Assembly (NCBI GenBank): GCA_945872085.1
Contig: CAMBYG010000002.1
Span: 1-64,000 of the forward strand
Origin: Chitinophaga pinensis
GTDB taxonomy: Bacteria > Bacteroidota > Bacteroidia > Chitinophagales > Chitinophagaceae
Direction of reading: 5' to 3'
Length of the DNA: 64,000 nucleotides
The position numbers and the translations under genes were made by a program. Below, piece after piece: positions 19,307 to 28,300 of the stretch. How positions within the stretch are numbered: the stretch's first letter is position 1; each line of letters opens with the position of its first letter. A model generated the notes under the pieces. That model was not told the origin of the DNA. It saw nothing but the letters and a program-made list of their open reading frames with translations, and searched no databases.

Positions 19307-19636
19307 AGCTAGAAATTTTAATTTTATAATCATTTGTTGACCCATTTTCAATAAAATCTGGACCAAATGTGAAAGTCATTTGATTGATATCTTGAGTGAA
19401 TAATAATTTACATTCTATTAAACCACCCGTACTTTCGTATTGCAAATACCAAGCCCATTGCAATCCTTTAATTTCCTTCCAAGCTCAATTTTTGTTGTAA
19501 TTGTACCTGCAAACACCATATGTGTATAAAAAACTAATGTGAATAAAAGGATGTTCTTCGTAAATAAAATTTTTAAATTAACAATATTTGAATCAAAATA
19601 AACTTTTTTGTAAAACTGGAATGGGTTTCTTTGCAT
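19296..19636 (-). pseudogene. Frameshifted small exported protein gene
   Basis: The first frame (to the stop at 19418-19420) encodes a signal-peptide-like stretch (ILLFTLVFYTHMVFA) and then KIELGRKLKDCNGLGIC. I recall that pattern, LG....C.G.GIC, from small secreted Bacteroidota proteins. The -1 frame is open from 19484 to 19296 and continues with GLIECKLLFTQDINQMTF down to SSYEY and stop. A single-base shift within the 63-base overlap would join them. The start is unclear: the only ATG upstream (19636) overlaps the opposite-strand ORF. It may be decayed, a sequencing error, or genuinely frameshifted. Confidence 0.45.
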
Positions 19637-19888
19637 CCCAATACACCCGAAGAAAATGCCTTAAAAAGTAATGCCCCTCTTTCGCTAAAGGAAGCTGCTA
19701 CTGCAATAGCAGCAGCATCGGGAAACGCTGCTGATGATGCACCCCTAAAAGATAAACTGCTCACGCATTTGGAAATGCAAGGCGCAAACGCTCAAGATGA
19801 AATAAAGTACTGGAAAGCAAAATACTACCGCATGAAGGAACGCTTTGAAGCACTAGAAGCTAGTACCCATAAGAAGCCCAAATCCTAA
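19631..19888 (+). CDS. Small ORF of unknown function, start unclear (possibly 5'-truncated)
   Basis: This 85-residue frame has sensible protein composition: an Ala-rich segment (LSLKEAATAIAAASG) and then a charged helix suited to a coiled coil (DEIKYWKAKYYRMKERFEALEA). The frame is open from 19592 but contains no ATG; TTG at 19631 is the only reasonable start. Its 5' end runs head-on into the 5' end of the frameshifted minus-strand gene. It could be a real small cytosolic protein or the 3' remnant of a longer gene. I do not recognise the family. Confidence 0.4.
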   Translation: MHPNTPEENALKSNAPLSLKEAATAIAAASGNAADDAPLKDKLLTHLEMQGANAQDEIKYWKAKYYRMKERFEALEASTHKKPKS

Positions 19889-19953
19889 AGAACAAGGTGC
19901 TGCTTTGCATAGCCTTTTTTGCATGGCATTTCCTCAATCTTTTGCCTTTATTC

Positions 19954-19984
19954 TTGCGCATTTCAGTAAAAAAAAGCACCTTTG
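19954..19984 (+). promoter_or_regulatory. Candidate promoter for the PLP-enzyme gene
   Basis: TTG at 19954-19956, a 20-bp spacer and CACCTTTG at 19977-19984 (one mismatch to TAnnTTTG). Initiation near 19990 gives a leader of about 20 nt and places the upstream in-frame TTG at 19982 inside the promoter. Confidence 0.55.
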
Positions 19985-20011
19985 TGTATTCATTCACAAA
20001 ACCCCCAATTT

Positions 20012-21238
20012 ATGTCTCAAAATAAGCAACTAGGATTTGATACCGTATGTATTCATGGCGGTCATCAACTCGATGCTAAACGCGCTCACCTTACCCCTAT
20101 TTATGCTACCAGCACGTACACCTTTGATAGTGCAGAGCATGGCGATGCTATCTTTTCTGGGAAAACCCCGGGCTATGCGTATGGTCGCTTTGGCAACCCT
20201 ACCGTAAATGAGGCAGAAGATCGCATAGCAATGATGGAAGCGTATGGCATTAAGGATGAACAAGGCAATCCTTTGCAATTAAAAGCTATTTTGCATGCAT
20301 CGGGCATGGGTGCTATCACCACTATGTTGTTGGGCAATTTGAAAGCGGGCGATAAAATGTTGTCGCACCACTCTTTATATGGTGGCACGCAAGAATTGCT
20401 AGACAAAGTGATTTGCAATTTGGGTATTGAAATTATAATTATTGATTTTCATGATATCGAAAAAGTAAAAGCTACTATCGCAGGCGATCCGGCAATTAAA
20501 ATGTTGTATATCGAAACTCCTGCCAACCCTACTATTCAATGTGTAGATTTGGAGGAGCTTACTAAAATTGGTAAAGCACACAAGCTTATCGTTTGTGCCG
20601 ACAATACCTTTGCTACGCCTTACCTAACACAACCTTTTAAATATGGTGTTGATTTTGTAATGCACTCTACCACTAAATATTTGAATGGACATGGAACTGC
20701 AGTAGGTGGCATCTTAATTGGAAAAGATATCGACCGTATGAAAACGGTGATTAATAAAACTAAAAATTTATTAGGTGCTAACTCTAATGCATTCGAAGCA
20801 TTTTTACTTACCAATGGTTTACGCACCTTCTCTTTACGCATGGAGCGTCATTGCACAAATGGCGAAAAAGTAGCTGCATTTTTAGCAGCACATCCTGCTG
20901 TAGAAACGGTTTATTATTTGGGCTTAGCATCGCACCCCGATCATTCTACAGCTATGAAACAAATGAAACATGCAGGCGCTATGATGAGTTTTGAATTGAA
21001 AGGTGGCTTAGATGCTGGTAAGCGTTTTATTAATAGCTTACAACTACTCACTCATGCAGTTTCTTTAGGCACTTGCGATACGCTATTGTCGCACCCTGCT
21101 TCTACAACCCATGCAGGCGTACCTCGCGAAAAGCGCTTGGAATTTGGCGTGAGCGATGGATTGATTCGTATGAGTGTAGGTTTGGAAAATGTAGAAGATA
21201 TTATTGCCGACTTAACACAAGCATTAGCCAACGCTTAA
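20012..21238 (+). CDS. Cys/Met metabolism gamma-family PLP enzyme (methionine gamma-lyase-like)
   Basis: A PLP-dependent transsulfuration-family enzyme acting on homoserine-ester, cystathionine or methionine-type substrates. The chosen start (MSQNKQLGF) gives 408 residues. Landmarks are YGRFGNPTVNEAE, ASGMGAIT, IETPANPT, ADNTFATPYL and the PLP lysine Lys222 in HSTTKYLNGHG. The C-terminal half (GLASHPDHS, AMMSFELKGG, AVSLGTCDTLLSHPAS) is closest to methionine gamma-lyase. However, the lyase-specific Cys in the YGCT motif is Gly here (LYGGTQELL). That leaves cystathionine gamma-lyase/synthase or O-acylhomoserine activity open. The thiolase gene starts 10 bp downstream. Confidence 0.85.
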   Translation: MSQNKQLGFDTVCIHGGHQLDAKRAHLTPIYATSTYTFDSAEHGDAIFSGKTPGYAYGRFGNPTVNEAEDRIAMMEAYGIKDEQGNPLQLKAILHASGMGAITTMLLGNLKAGDKMLSHHSLYGGTQELLDKVICNLGIEIIIIDFHDIEKVKATIAGDPAIKMLYIETPANPTIQCVDLEELTKIGKAHKLIVCADNTFATPYLTQPFKYGVDFVMHSTTKYLNGHGTAVGGILIGKDIDRMKTVINKTKNLLGANSNAFEAFLLTNGLRTFSLRMERHCTNGEKVAAFLAAHPAVETVYYLGLASHPDHSTAMKQMKHAGAMMSFELKGGLDAGKRFINSLQLLTHAVSLGTCDTLLSHPASTTHAGVPREKRLEFGVSDGLIRMSVGLENVEDIIADLTQALANA

Positions 21239-21248
21239 TAATAAAAAT

Positions 21249-22460
21249 ATGCAAGACGTATTTATTGTAGATGCCGTGCGAACCCCTATTGGAAAATATG
21301 GTGGTGCGCTCGCTTCGGTTCGACCAGATGATTTACTCGCTCATGTTATAAAAGCATTAGTACAACGCAATCCTTCTTTATCACTATATGCTATTGAAGA
21401 TGTTATTGCTGGCGCAGCCAATCAGGCAGGCGAAGACAATCGTAATGTAGCTCGTATGGCGGCGTTATTGGCCGACTTGCCAACTAGCGTTGGTGGCAAT
21501 ACCGTAAATCGATTGTGCGCATCGGGCCTACAAGCTATAATGGATGCTAGTCGCGCTATTATGTGTGGCGATGGTGATGTGTATATTGCAGGAGGCGTAG
21601 AAAGCATGTCGCGCGCACCTTTTGTGATGGGCAAAGCAGCTACTGCCTTTGCACGCCATCAAGAAATTTTTGACACTACAATGGGTTGGCGTTTTATAAA
21701 CCCTGCATTAAGTGAAAAACACCATCCTTTCACCATGGGCGAAACGGCAGAAAATGTGGCGGCGCAATGGTCTATATCTAGAGCCGATCAAGATGCGTTT
21801 GCAGTAAGTAGCCAGGAGAAATACCAAGCGGCACATGATGCTAATAAATTTGCGAATGAACTTATTCCATATACCGTTGCATTAGGCAAAGGCAAAAATC
21901 TTTTGTTTGATAAAGATGAGCACCCACGACTTTCGACTTTAGATGCATTAGGCACATTAAAACCCGCGTTTAAAAAAGAAGGCAGTGTTACCGCTGGCAA
22001 CAGCAGTGGCATTAATGATGGTGCCAGTGCATTGTTATTAGTCAACCAAAAAGCCTTAGCGCAATTTCAACTAAAGGCAATAGCTAAAATTAAAAGTATG
22101 GCAATTGCTGGCGTAGACCCTTCTATTATGGGCATAGGTCCTGTGCCGGCTGTGCGCAAAGCATTGCAACGTGCGGGCTTAACTATTGGAGACATCGATT
22201 TGTTTGAATTGAATGAAGCATTTGCATCACAAAGCTTAGCATGTATGCATGAGTTGGGTATCGATGCTGAGAAAGTAAATGTAAATGGTGGTGCGATAGC
22301 GCTTGGCCATCCGTTGGGTGCTAGTGGTGCACGCATTTCTACTACCCTATTGCATGAAATGAAAAAACGTAAAGCACGCTATGGTGTTGCTACCATGTGT
22401 ATTGGTGTAGGACAAGGTGCTGCTATTGTATACGAATTGGTAGCTGACGATGAAAATTGA
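21249..22460 (+). CDS. Thiolase, 3-oxoadipyl-CoA/acetyl-CoA acetyltransferase type
   Basis: A CoA-dependent thiolase. The 403-residue protein has the acyl-carrying Cys90 (VNRLCASGLQA), His354 (GGAIALGHPLGASG) and Cys384 (MCIGVGQGAA), so the active site is complete. The N-terminal half (VRPDDLLAHVIKAL, ANQAGEDNRNVARMA, SRAPFVMG, FDTTMGWRF) resembles PcaF/PaaJ 3-oxoadipyl-CoA thiolases, but acetoacetyl-CoA is an equally possible substrate. It starts 10 bp after the PLP-enzyme gene and overlaps the ACMSD gene by 11 bases. That ties it to tryptophan/aromatic catabolism more than to fatty-acid oxidation. Confidence 0.88.
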   Translation: MQDVFIVDAVRTPIGKYGGALASVRPDDLLAHVIKALVQRNPSLSLYAIEDVIAGAANQAGEDNRNVARMAALLADLPTSVGGNTVNRLCASGLQAIMDASRAIMCGDGDVYIAGGVESMSRAPFVMGKAATAFARHQEIFDTTMGWRFINPALSEKHHPFTMGETAENVAAQWSISRADQDAFAVSSQEKYQAAHDANKFANELIPYTVALGKGKNLLFDKDEHPRLSTLDALGTLKPAFKKEGSVTAGNSSGINDGASALLLVNQKALAQFQLKAIAKIKSMAIAGVDPSIMGIGPVPAVRKALQRAGLTIGDIDLFELNEAFASQSLACMHELGIDAEKVNVNGGAIALGHPLGASGARISTTLLHEMKKRKARYGVATMCIGVGQGAAIVYELVADDEN

Positions 22461-23442
22461 TATTCATACCCATATAATGCCGGAGCATATACCCAACTAT
22501 TTTCAAAAGTTTGGGTATGGCGAATTTATTCATTTAGAGCACCACTGTCCCGGTTGTGCCAAAATGATTAAAGGCGATAAAGTATTTAGAGAAGTAGAAC
22601 AAAATTGCTGGGACACTACCGTGCGTATGAAAGAAATGGATATGACCGAAGTGTCTATGCAAGTGCTTTCTACGATTCCTGTTTTATTTAATTATTGGGC
22701 AAAGCCACAAGACGGTTTAGAAACTGCTCGTTTTTTCAATGATCATATTGCACAATCGTGCCAACTGCATCCCGACCGATTTATTGGATTGGGTACTTTG
22801 CCTTTGCAAGACATTGATTTATCGATCAAAGAACTAGAACGCTGTATGCAAACCTTGCAGTTGGCAGGCATAGAAATAGGCTCTAATATTAATGGTAAGA
22901 ACTTAAGCGATCCTTATTTTTTTCCTTTATGGGAAGCCGCTGAGCGCCTCAACTGCTCCATCTTTGTGCATCCTTGGGAAATGATGGGCGAAGATCAAAT
23001 GCAACGCTATTGGCTACCTTGGTTGGTAGGCATGCCTGCAGAAACAGCGCGCGCTATTAGCTCCATGATTTTTGGAGGCGTCTTTACAAAATTCCCAAAA
23101 TTGAAAGTAGCCTTTGCACACGGAGGCGGTTCATTTCCGTTCACTATTGGAAGAATAGAACATGGATTTTTAGTGCGCCCCGATTTATGTGCCATCGATA
23201 ATGCAGAAAACCCGAAAAACTATTTAGGTAAATTTTGGATAGATGCTTTAGTACATGATCCTAAAGCATTAAATTATATCATCGATACAATGGGTGCAGA
23301 TAAAATTTGCATGGGCAGCGATTACCCTTTCCCACTTGGCGAGCATCAACCTGGCAAGCTAATTGAATCGATGCCGTATGATGCGCAACTAAAAGAAAAA
23401 TTATTATTTAAAAATGCTATGGATTGGCTTCATAAATCCTAA
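22450..23442 (+). CDS. 2-amino-3-carboxymuconate-6-semialdehyde decarboxylase (ACMSD)
   Basis: ACMSD decarboxylates 2-amino-3-carboxymuconate semialdehyde in the kynurenine branch of tryptophan catabolism, diverting flux from quinolinate. It is a zinc amidohydrolase-fold enzyme. In this 330-residue protein the zinc ligands fall at His6, His8 (DIHTHIM), His174 (FVHPWEMMG) and Asp291 (GSDYPFPLG), with His224 (AFAHGGGSFPF) and Arg47. To my knowledge these numbers are identical to those of the human enzyme. The ATG overlaps the thiolase end by 11 bases. No other kynurenine-pathway gene is in the window. Confidence 0.92.
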   Translation: MKIDIHTHIMPEHIPNYFQKFGYGEFIHLEHHCPGCAKMIKGDKVFREVEQNCWDTTVRMKEMDMTEVSMQVLSTIPVLFNYWAKPQDGLETARFFNDHIAQSCQLHPDRFIGLGTLPLQDIDLSIKELERCMQTLQLAGIEIGSNINGKNLSDPYFFPLWEAAERLNCSIFVHPWEMMGEDQMQRYWLPWLVGMPAETARAISSMIFGGVFTKFPKLKVAFAHGGGSFPFTIGRIEHGFLVRPDLCAIDNAENPKNYLGKFWIDALVHDPKALNYIIDTMGADKICMGSDYPFPLGEHQPGKLIESMPYDAQLKEKLLFKNAMDWLHKS

Positions 23443-23443
23443 T

Positions 23444-23478
23444 AAAAAAAGGCAATCAATTATGATTGCCTTTTTTTT
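23444..23478. terminator. Bidirectional rho-independent terminator
   Basis: GGCAATCA / TGATTGCC (23451-23458 / 23463-23470) is flanked by 7 A and 8 T. It serves the ACMSD operon and the convergent secreted-protein gene, which stops at 23480. Confidence 0.88.
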
Positions 23479-23479
23479 G

Positions 23480-25069
23480 TTATCGCATCAAGGTAACATC
23501 ACCTTTTAGTTTCATAGCTTCTTTTTGACCATTAAATTGAATATCCAAATACCAATAGTAGGTTCCTAATTCTGCAGGAATGCCTCCAAAGGTACCGTCC
23601 CAACCACGCGTAGGTGCATTGGTTTGAAATTGTAATTGCCCCCATCTGTTATACACCGACAAATCGAAAAAATTCATTTGTTCATAATTTCCAACAACTC
23701 TAAATACGTCATTAACACCATCCCCGTTAGGACTAAAAGCCGAAGGCACTAAAAAGTGTGTATTACTTGTTACAGTGAGCTCTACAGTAGCGGTATCAGT
23801 GCAAGACATTGTATCGCTCACAATATGCGTAATGGTATATGTGCCAGGCGTTTTATAAATATGTGAAAGGCTATTCCCAGAATAAAATTTATTGTCTCCA
23901 GTATACCATTCGTAATTAGTAATATTTCCTATCGAATTACTTTGTGCATACAACACCTCTTTAATATCAATAGGATTGGCTGATAAACTTATTCCAGCCT
24001 GAAGAAGGGGGTGATGTGTATCTATGTAAGTGGTATCTTTTAAACTTGGACATCCGGGCATTTGATACGTAAGCACTAGAGAATAAGTTCCTTGCAAAGC
24101 ATATGCATGCGATACCGCTGGCAATGACGATGAATGACCATCTCCAAAACTCCAATGAACAGAACTTGGAATAGCACCTACTCCATTACATACACAATGT
24201 ACAGAGTCTATTGTACAGCCAATAGATTTTGTAACTGATGACGTTGCTTTATTTACTTTTAAATAAAAAGAATCTGTTGATAAGCAATATTGATTGAAAG
24301 CAATATCATCTAAAGCAAAATCATTTCCCTCATCAATAGTATTTTGATTGATAATGGAAATAATTGCTGAAGTGGTAGTGCCACTATTCCAAATAGCATG
24401 AAATGGCTCCCAAATGGCACCTGAAGCATTGGCAGTAAACACAGGACCAATAAGTACACCATTAATGGAGAATTGCAATTGAGCAGGATTGGGATCGGTA
24501 TTCAAAACAGTAGCAACCCATGTTGAAAAATCATAATCGGTATGAGGAACAACCGATATCGTTTGTTGCCAAACCACTATATTAGGGGTATCGGATGCAT
24601 TGCAAATAAACATATTACCTGTTCCAGAAGTATGATCGCCCATCGTTAAATAATCGGGATGAATAGCATTTGGATTATTCCCAATGAAATAATTACTAGC
24701 CGGCATCATATTATTAGCGGCGCTAATATAGCTTTGATAATTAGATTGAAAACTCTGATTGCCCAAAGAAAAATCGCCATTAAGAACCACATTTTGCGTG
24801 GCTAAACTTTTAATACTAAGAGAATAAAAACCCTCGGTAGCCGTATCTGAAAACATAGGGTTAAATGCTTTCCCAATATAAGTACCAAGCCCTCCCCATA
24901 TGGTATCTAAAGCAACATAATTTTGACCGCTAATACTAACAGGCATAGCCTTGCTTTCGGGTGCACAAATATAAAGGGTGTCATTAGCAAAGGATAGATG
25001 TAAGCAATTTTGCGCATAAGCATTAACAGCACTGACAAATAGCACTATAGCAAGAGCTAACTTTTTCAT
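23480..25069 (-). CDS. T9SS type B sorting-domain (CHU_C) secreted protein with PKD domains
   Basis: This is a probable type IX secretion substrate. The 529-residue protein has a signal peptide ending AYA|Q (residues 19/20) and a beta-sandwich, carbohydrate-binding-like N-terminal half (VVLNGDFSLGNQSF, FALDDIAFNQ). Two PKD-like repeats follow (HWSFGDGHSSS...HAYALQGTY and YEWYTGDNKF...HIYKTPGTY). The C-terminal ~85-residue type B sorting domain has PSAFSPNGDGVNDVF, VYNRWGQLQF and GTYYWYLDIQ. No enzymatic domain is visible, so an adhesin or matrix role is likely. Type B domains usually rely on a PorP/SprF-like partner, which is absent here. Confidence 0.85.
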   Translation of the reverse strand: MKKLALAIVLFVSAVNAYAQNCLHLSFANDTLYICAPESKAMPVSISGQNYVALDTIWGGLGTYIGKAFNPMFSDTATEGFYSLSIKSLATQNVVLNGDFSLGNQSFQSNYQSYISAANNMMPASNYFIGNNPNAIHPDYLTMGDHTSGTGNMFICNASDTPNIVVWQQTISVVPHTDYDFSTWVATVLNTDPNPAQLQFSINGVLIGPVFTANASGAIWEPFHAIWNSGTTTSAIISIINQNTIDEGNDFALDDIAFNQYCLSTDSFYLKVNKATSSVTKSIGCTIDSVHCVCNGVGAIPSSVHWSFGDGHSSSLPAVSHAYALQGTYSLVLTYQMPGCPSLKDTTYIDTHHPLLQAGISLSANPIDIKEVLYAQSNSIGNITNYEWYTGDNKFYSGNSLSHIYKTPGTYTITHIVSDTMSCTDTATVELTVTSNTHFLVPSAFSPNGDGVNDVFRVVGNYEQMNFFDLSVYNRWGQLQFQTNAPTRGWDGTFGGIPAELGTYYWYLDIQFNGQKEAMKLKGDVTLMR

Positions 25070-25253
25070 ATATTATACTTTTAAAATAAAACACTAACAG
25101 CATTTAATACTAATAAAATAATTAAAATGTAACGTAGTTAATTATTTGAAGGGGATAACACTAATAATAAAAAACTAAAAAATTAAATACTTACAACTTT
25201 TAAATGCGCTGCAAGATAAATTAATTTATATACAAAATATAAAAAGGTAAAAT

Positions 25254-25280
25254 AAAAAAGGTCGCATATGCGACCTTTAA
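25254..25280 (-). terminator. Rho-independent terminator after smc
   Basis: The palindrome AAAGGTCGC-ATAT-GCGACCTTT (25257-25278) is followed on the minus strand by a T-rich run (AATAAAAAA on the plus strand). The rest of the 231-bp gap at 25070-25300 is AT-rich and shows no gene. Confidence 0.85.
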
Positions 25281-25300
25281 CAAATATTAAAAAAATTATA

Positions 25301-28300
25301 TTAATCGTTCAGGCTTCTGAAATCTACCGGCACTAGTTTACTTACTCCGGCCTCTTGCATAGTAACACCATAGATCACATCTACTGCCGACATAGTTTGT
25401 TTATTGTGCGTAACAATAATAAACTGAGAGTTGTCGGAGAACTGACGAATCATATGAGTGAATTTACCTACATTGGCATCATCTAAAGGCGCATCTACCT
25501 CATCCAGAATACAGAATGGTGCAGGCTTAATTAGATAGATAGCAAATAAGAAAGCGGTAGAGGTTAATGTTTTCTCACCACCACTCAATTGTGTAAGTGT
25601 ACTTGGGCGTTTACCTTTAGGTTGTGCATAAATTTCAATGCCACTCTCTGCCACATTATTTGGATCTGTCAATCGCAAATCGCAACTATCTTCTGCTGTA
25701 AAGAGGGCTTTAAATACTTCTTTAAAATTGGCACTTACTTTATCAAATGTTTCTTTAAATTTCTCGTTAGCAGTAGTTTCTACTTCTTCTATCGTGCTCA
25801 TCAAAGAAACCTTAGCATCTACTAAGTCCATTTTTTGCTCTACTATAAAGTCGTGACGCGCTTTAATTTCTTGGAAGGCTTCAATGGCCGTAGGGTTAAC
25901 CTCACCAATATTATCCAAGCGTTTTTTCATTTTTTCGGCTTCCGCATTTAATTCTTCTACTGATTGCGTGCCCGTTCTTGCCTCATCAATAATATCATCG
26001 ATATTTACTTTAAACTCCAACAACAAGCGTTCTTTCATACCTGTTAATCGTAGTTTCAACTCATTGAGTGTATCTTTTATTCCTGTAAGCAATTGCTCTG
26101 CTTGTTCTTTTTCTCTTCGTTTTTGATTCAACAAACCTTCTTGCTCAGACAAGGTATTTCTGAACTCATAATACAAACGATCTTTTTCATTCAACACTTT
26201 CTCATCCACTTCTTTTTGTTTCAAAAGCGCCACCCATGCAGCATCGCCTTCTTGTAGCGTAGCTGTAGTTGCGGTAATTTGAATATGCGTTTCTGCTAAC
26301 TGTTCGTTATTCTTTTCGATCTGAATTCTTAAATCAGCCAATTGATTGGTTCTGAATGCTAATTCTTGTTGTAGATTATCTAATTTACTTTGCTGTCTTG
26401 TAAAGGCTAAATTATGTTGATTGTATTTTTCATTAGCGGCATTAAATGCAACTTCTACTTCTTTAAAAGCTGCATCTGCAATAGCTATATCTTTTTGCAT
26501 AGCTGCGTATGCCTCATTGATGGTTGCTAAAGCTTCGCGTGTATCGCTGATGCTATCTTGCGTTTCATCTAATTGCGCTTGCAAGTCGGCTACACGAAGT
26601 ACGGCTTGTTTATTGAGGTGCTCAAAGTTTTCAATTCGATTACCTAAATTAATTTCTTGATTCTGCAATTGATTCAACGATGTTTTTGTTTGTTCAATCG
26701 CTTGTCCGTTTAAAGCTTGGTTAAAGCCCGTAATTAGGGTTTGCGTTTCCTCAATATAATTCTGTAAGGATTGTGTAGTGGTTGTCAATTGCGCTATCTC
26801 TTCAGTAAGGCGTTCTAAGTTTTTAGCACGGCCAATCTTATTACCTTCAAACAAACCAACAGATCCACCACCAACAGCATAAGCACCTTTCATAAGATTT
26901 CCTTTCTTATCAATCAGCATCATTCCCTTTTCTAAAACTACATCTTGCAATGCATTTAAATCATCGGCAATAAATACATGTTGTAATAACTGATTGGCTA
27001 AAGCTTGATATTTTGCATCTACGGTTATGGTAGTTAATGCAGGCGTTACTTGAGGATGACTAAACTTTGGAGCAGCAGTAGCATGTTGTGCTACTTGATT
27101 AAGCACAAAGAAATTAGCCTTACCTTTTTTATTGGTATCTAATAACTGAATAGCCTCTAAAGCCTCTTGCCAATTTTCGACTACGTAATAATTCAAGTAA
27201 GAGTCTAATACATTTTCTAAAGCGGTACGGTATTCTTTTTGCACCGTACAAACATCAGAAAGCAAAGGGGCATCGCTTTTCCAAGCAGCATTTTTCTTTA
27301 AGAATTTAATAGAATCTGGATAGCCTTCTAAACTATCAACTAAGGATTTTAATAAATCGTGCTCATTGCGTTTAGCATCTAATTTTCTATTTTCTTCTAC
27401 TAAGTTAGAACGATGTTGTTCTAATTGTTCTTGTGCTTTAAATATTTTTCCTTTTACTTCTTCTTGCTGAGCAATTAAATCTTGCAAACGGTCTTGTTGT
27501 TCTTGAATTTGAACGGCATGATCTGCTTTCTCGTCTTGCAATTGTTTGATTTGTGCTTCGCGGGTTGTTTTTTCATCAACAATTTGTTGCATGCTACGTT
27601 GCAAGTTCATTACAGAAGAATCTGCAACGGCTACTTTTTTCTCCGCATCAAATTGTAAGCGTTGCTGATCTTGCAAACCAATACGTAATTTTTCAACAAC
27701 TGTTTTCTTAGCATCAAAATCTGCTCTTGCAACGTCTACTGCTGCGCGCAATTCTTTTAATTCATCTTGTATAGTAGCTAGCGCTGCCGTTTCATCACCA
27801 ATCTGACTGGTTGCAAAATCTATAGACTCTTGCAATTGCGTTAATTGTTGGCCTGCGCCTTCCACAAATTGCGCTAGGCTTTTCTCTCTTTCTTTTAAAT
27901 AATCTAATCGTTGCGCTGCTAATTTTTTATCACTTTCTAACTGACTGATTTTTGAAATAAGCTCATTGAAATGTTTTTGCAAACCATTCAATTCTTGCTC
28001 ACGCTCAATCAACACTACTTTATCTTTAGTAACACTAGCCTCTTCGGTAGCTACTTGAGCTTCTAATTGTATCTTGCGATCCGTTTCTGTTGTTACTTGT
28101 TCGTTGAGTGTTTTATATTGCTCGTTAAAATCTTCTAGAGACGCTTTAGCTAATTCTACACTAACCGTTTTATATTCTGATTTAATTTGAAAATAGCGCT
28201 CTGCTTTTTTTGCTTGATTTTCAAGTGTTCTAAGATTGTTACCAATTTCGAATAATAAATCTTCAATACGATTTAAGTCTTGTTCTGTAGCGTCTAATTT

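Noticed and set aside
19893-19982. 8-bp inverted repeat AAGGTGCT / AGCACCTT about 70 bases apart
   Set aside because: The arms are short and widely spaced, and one arm overlaps the predicted promoter, so it is probably chance.
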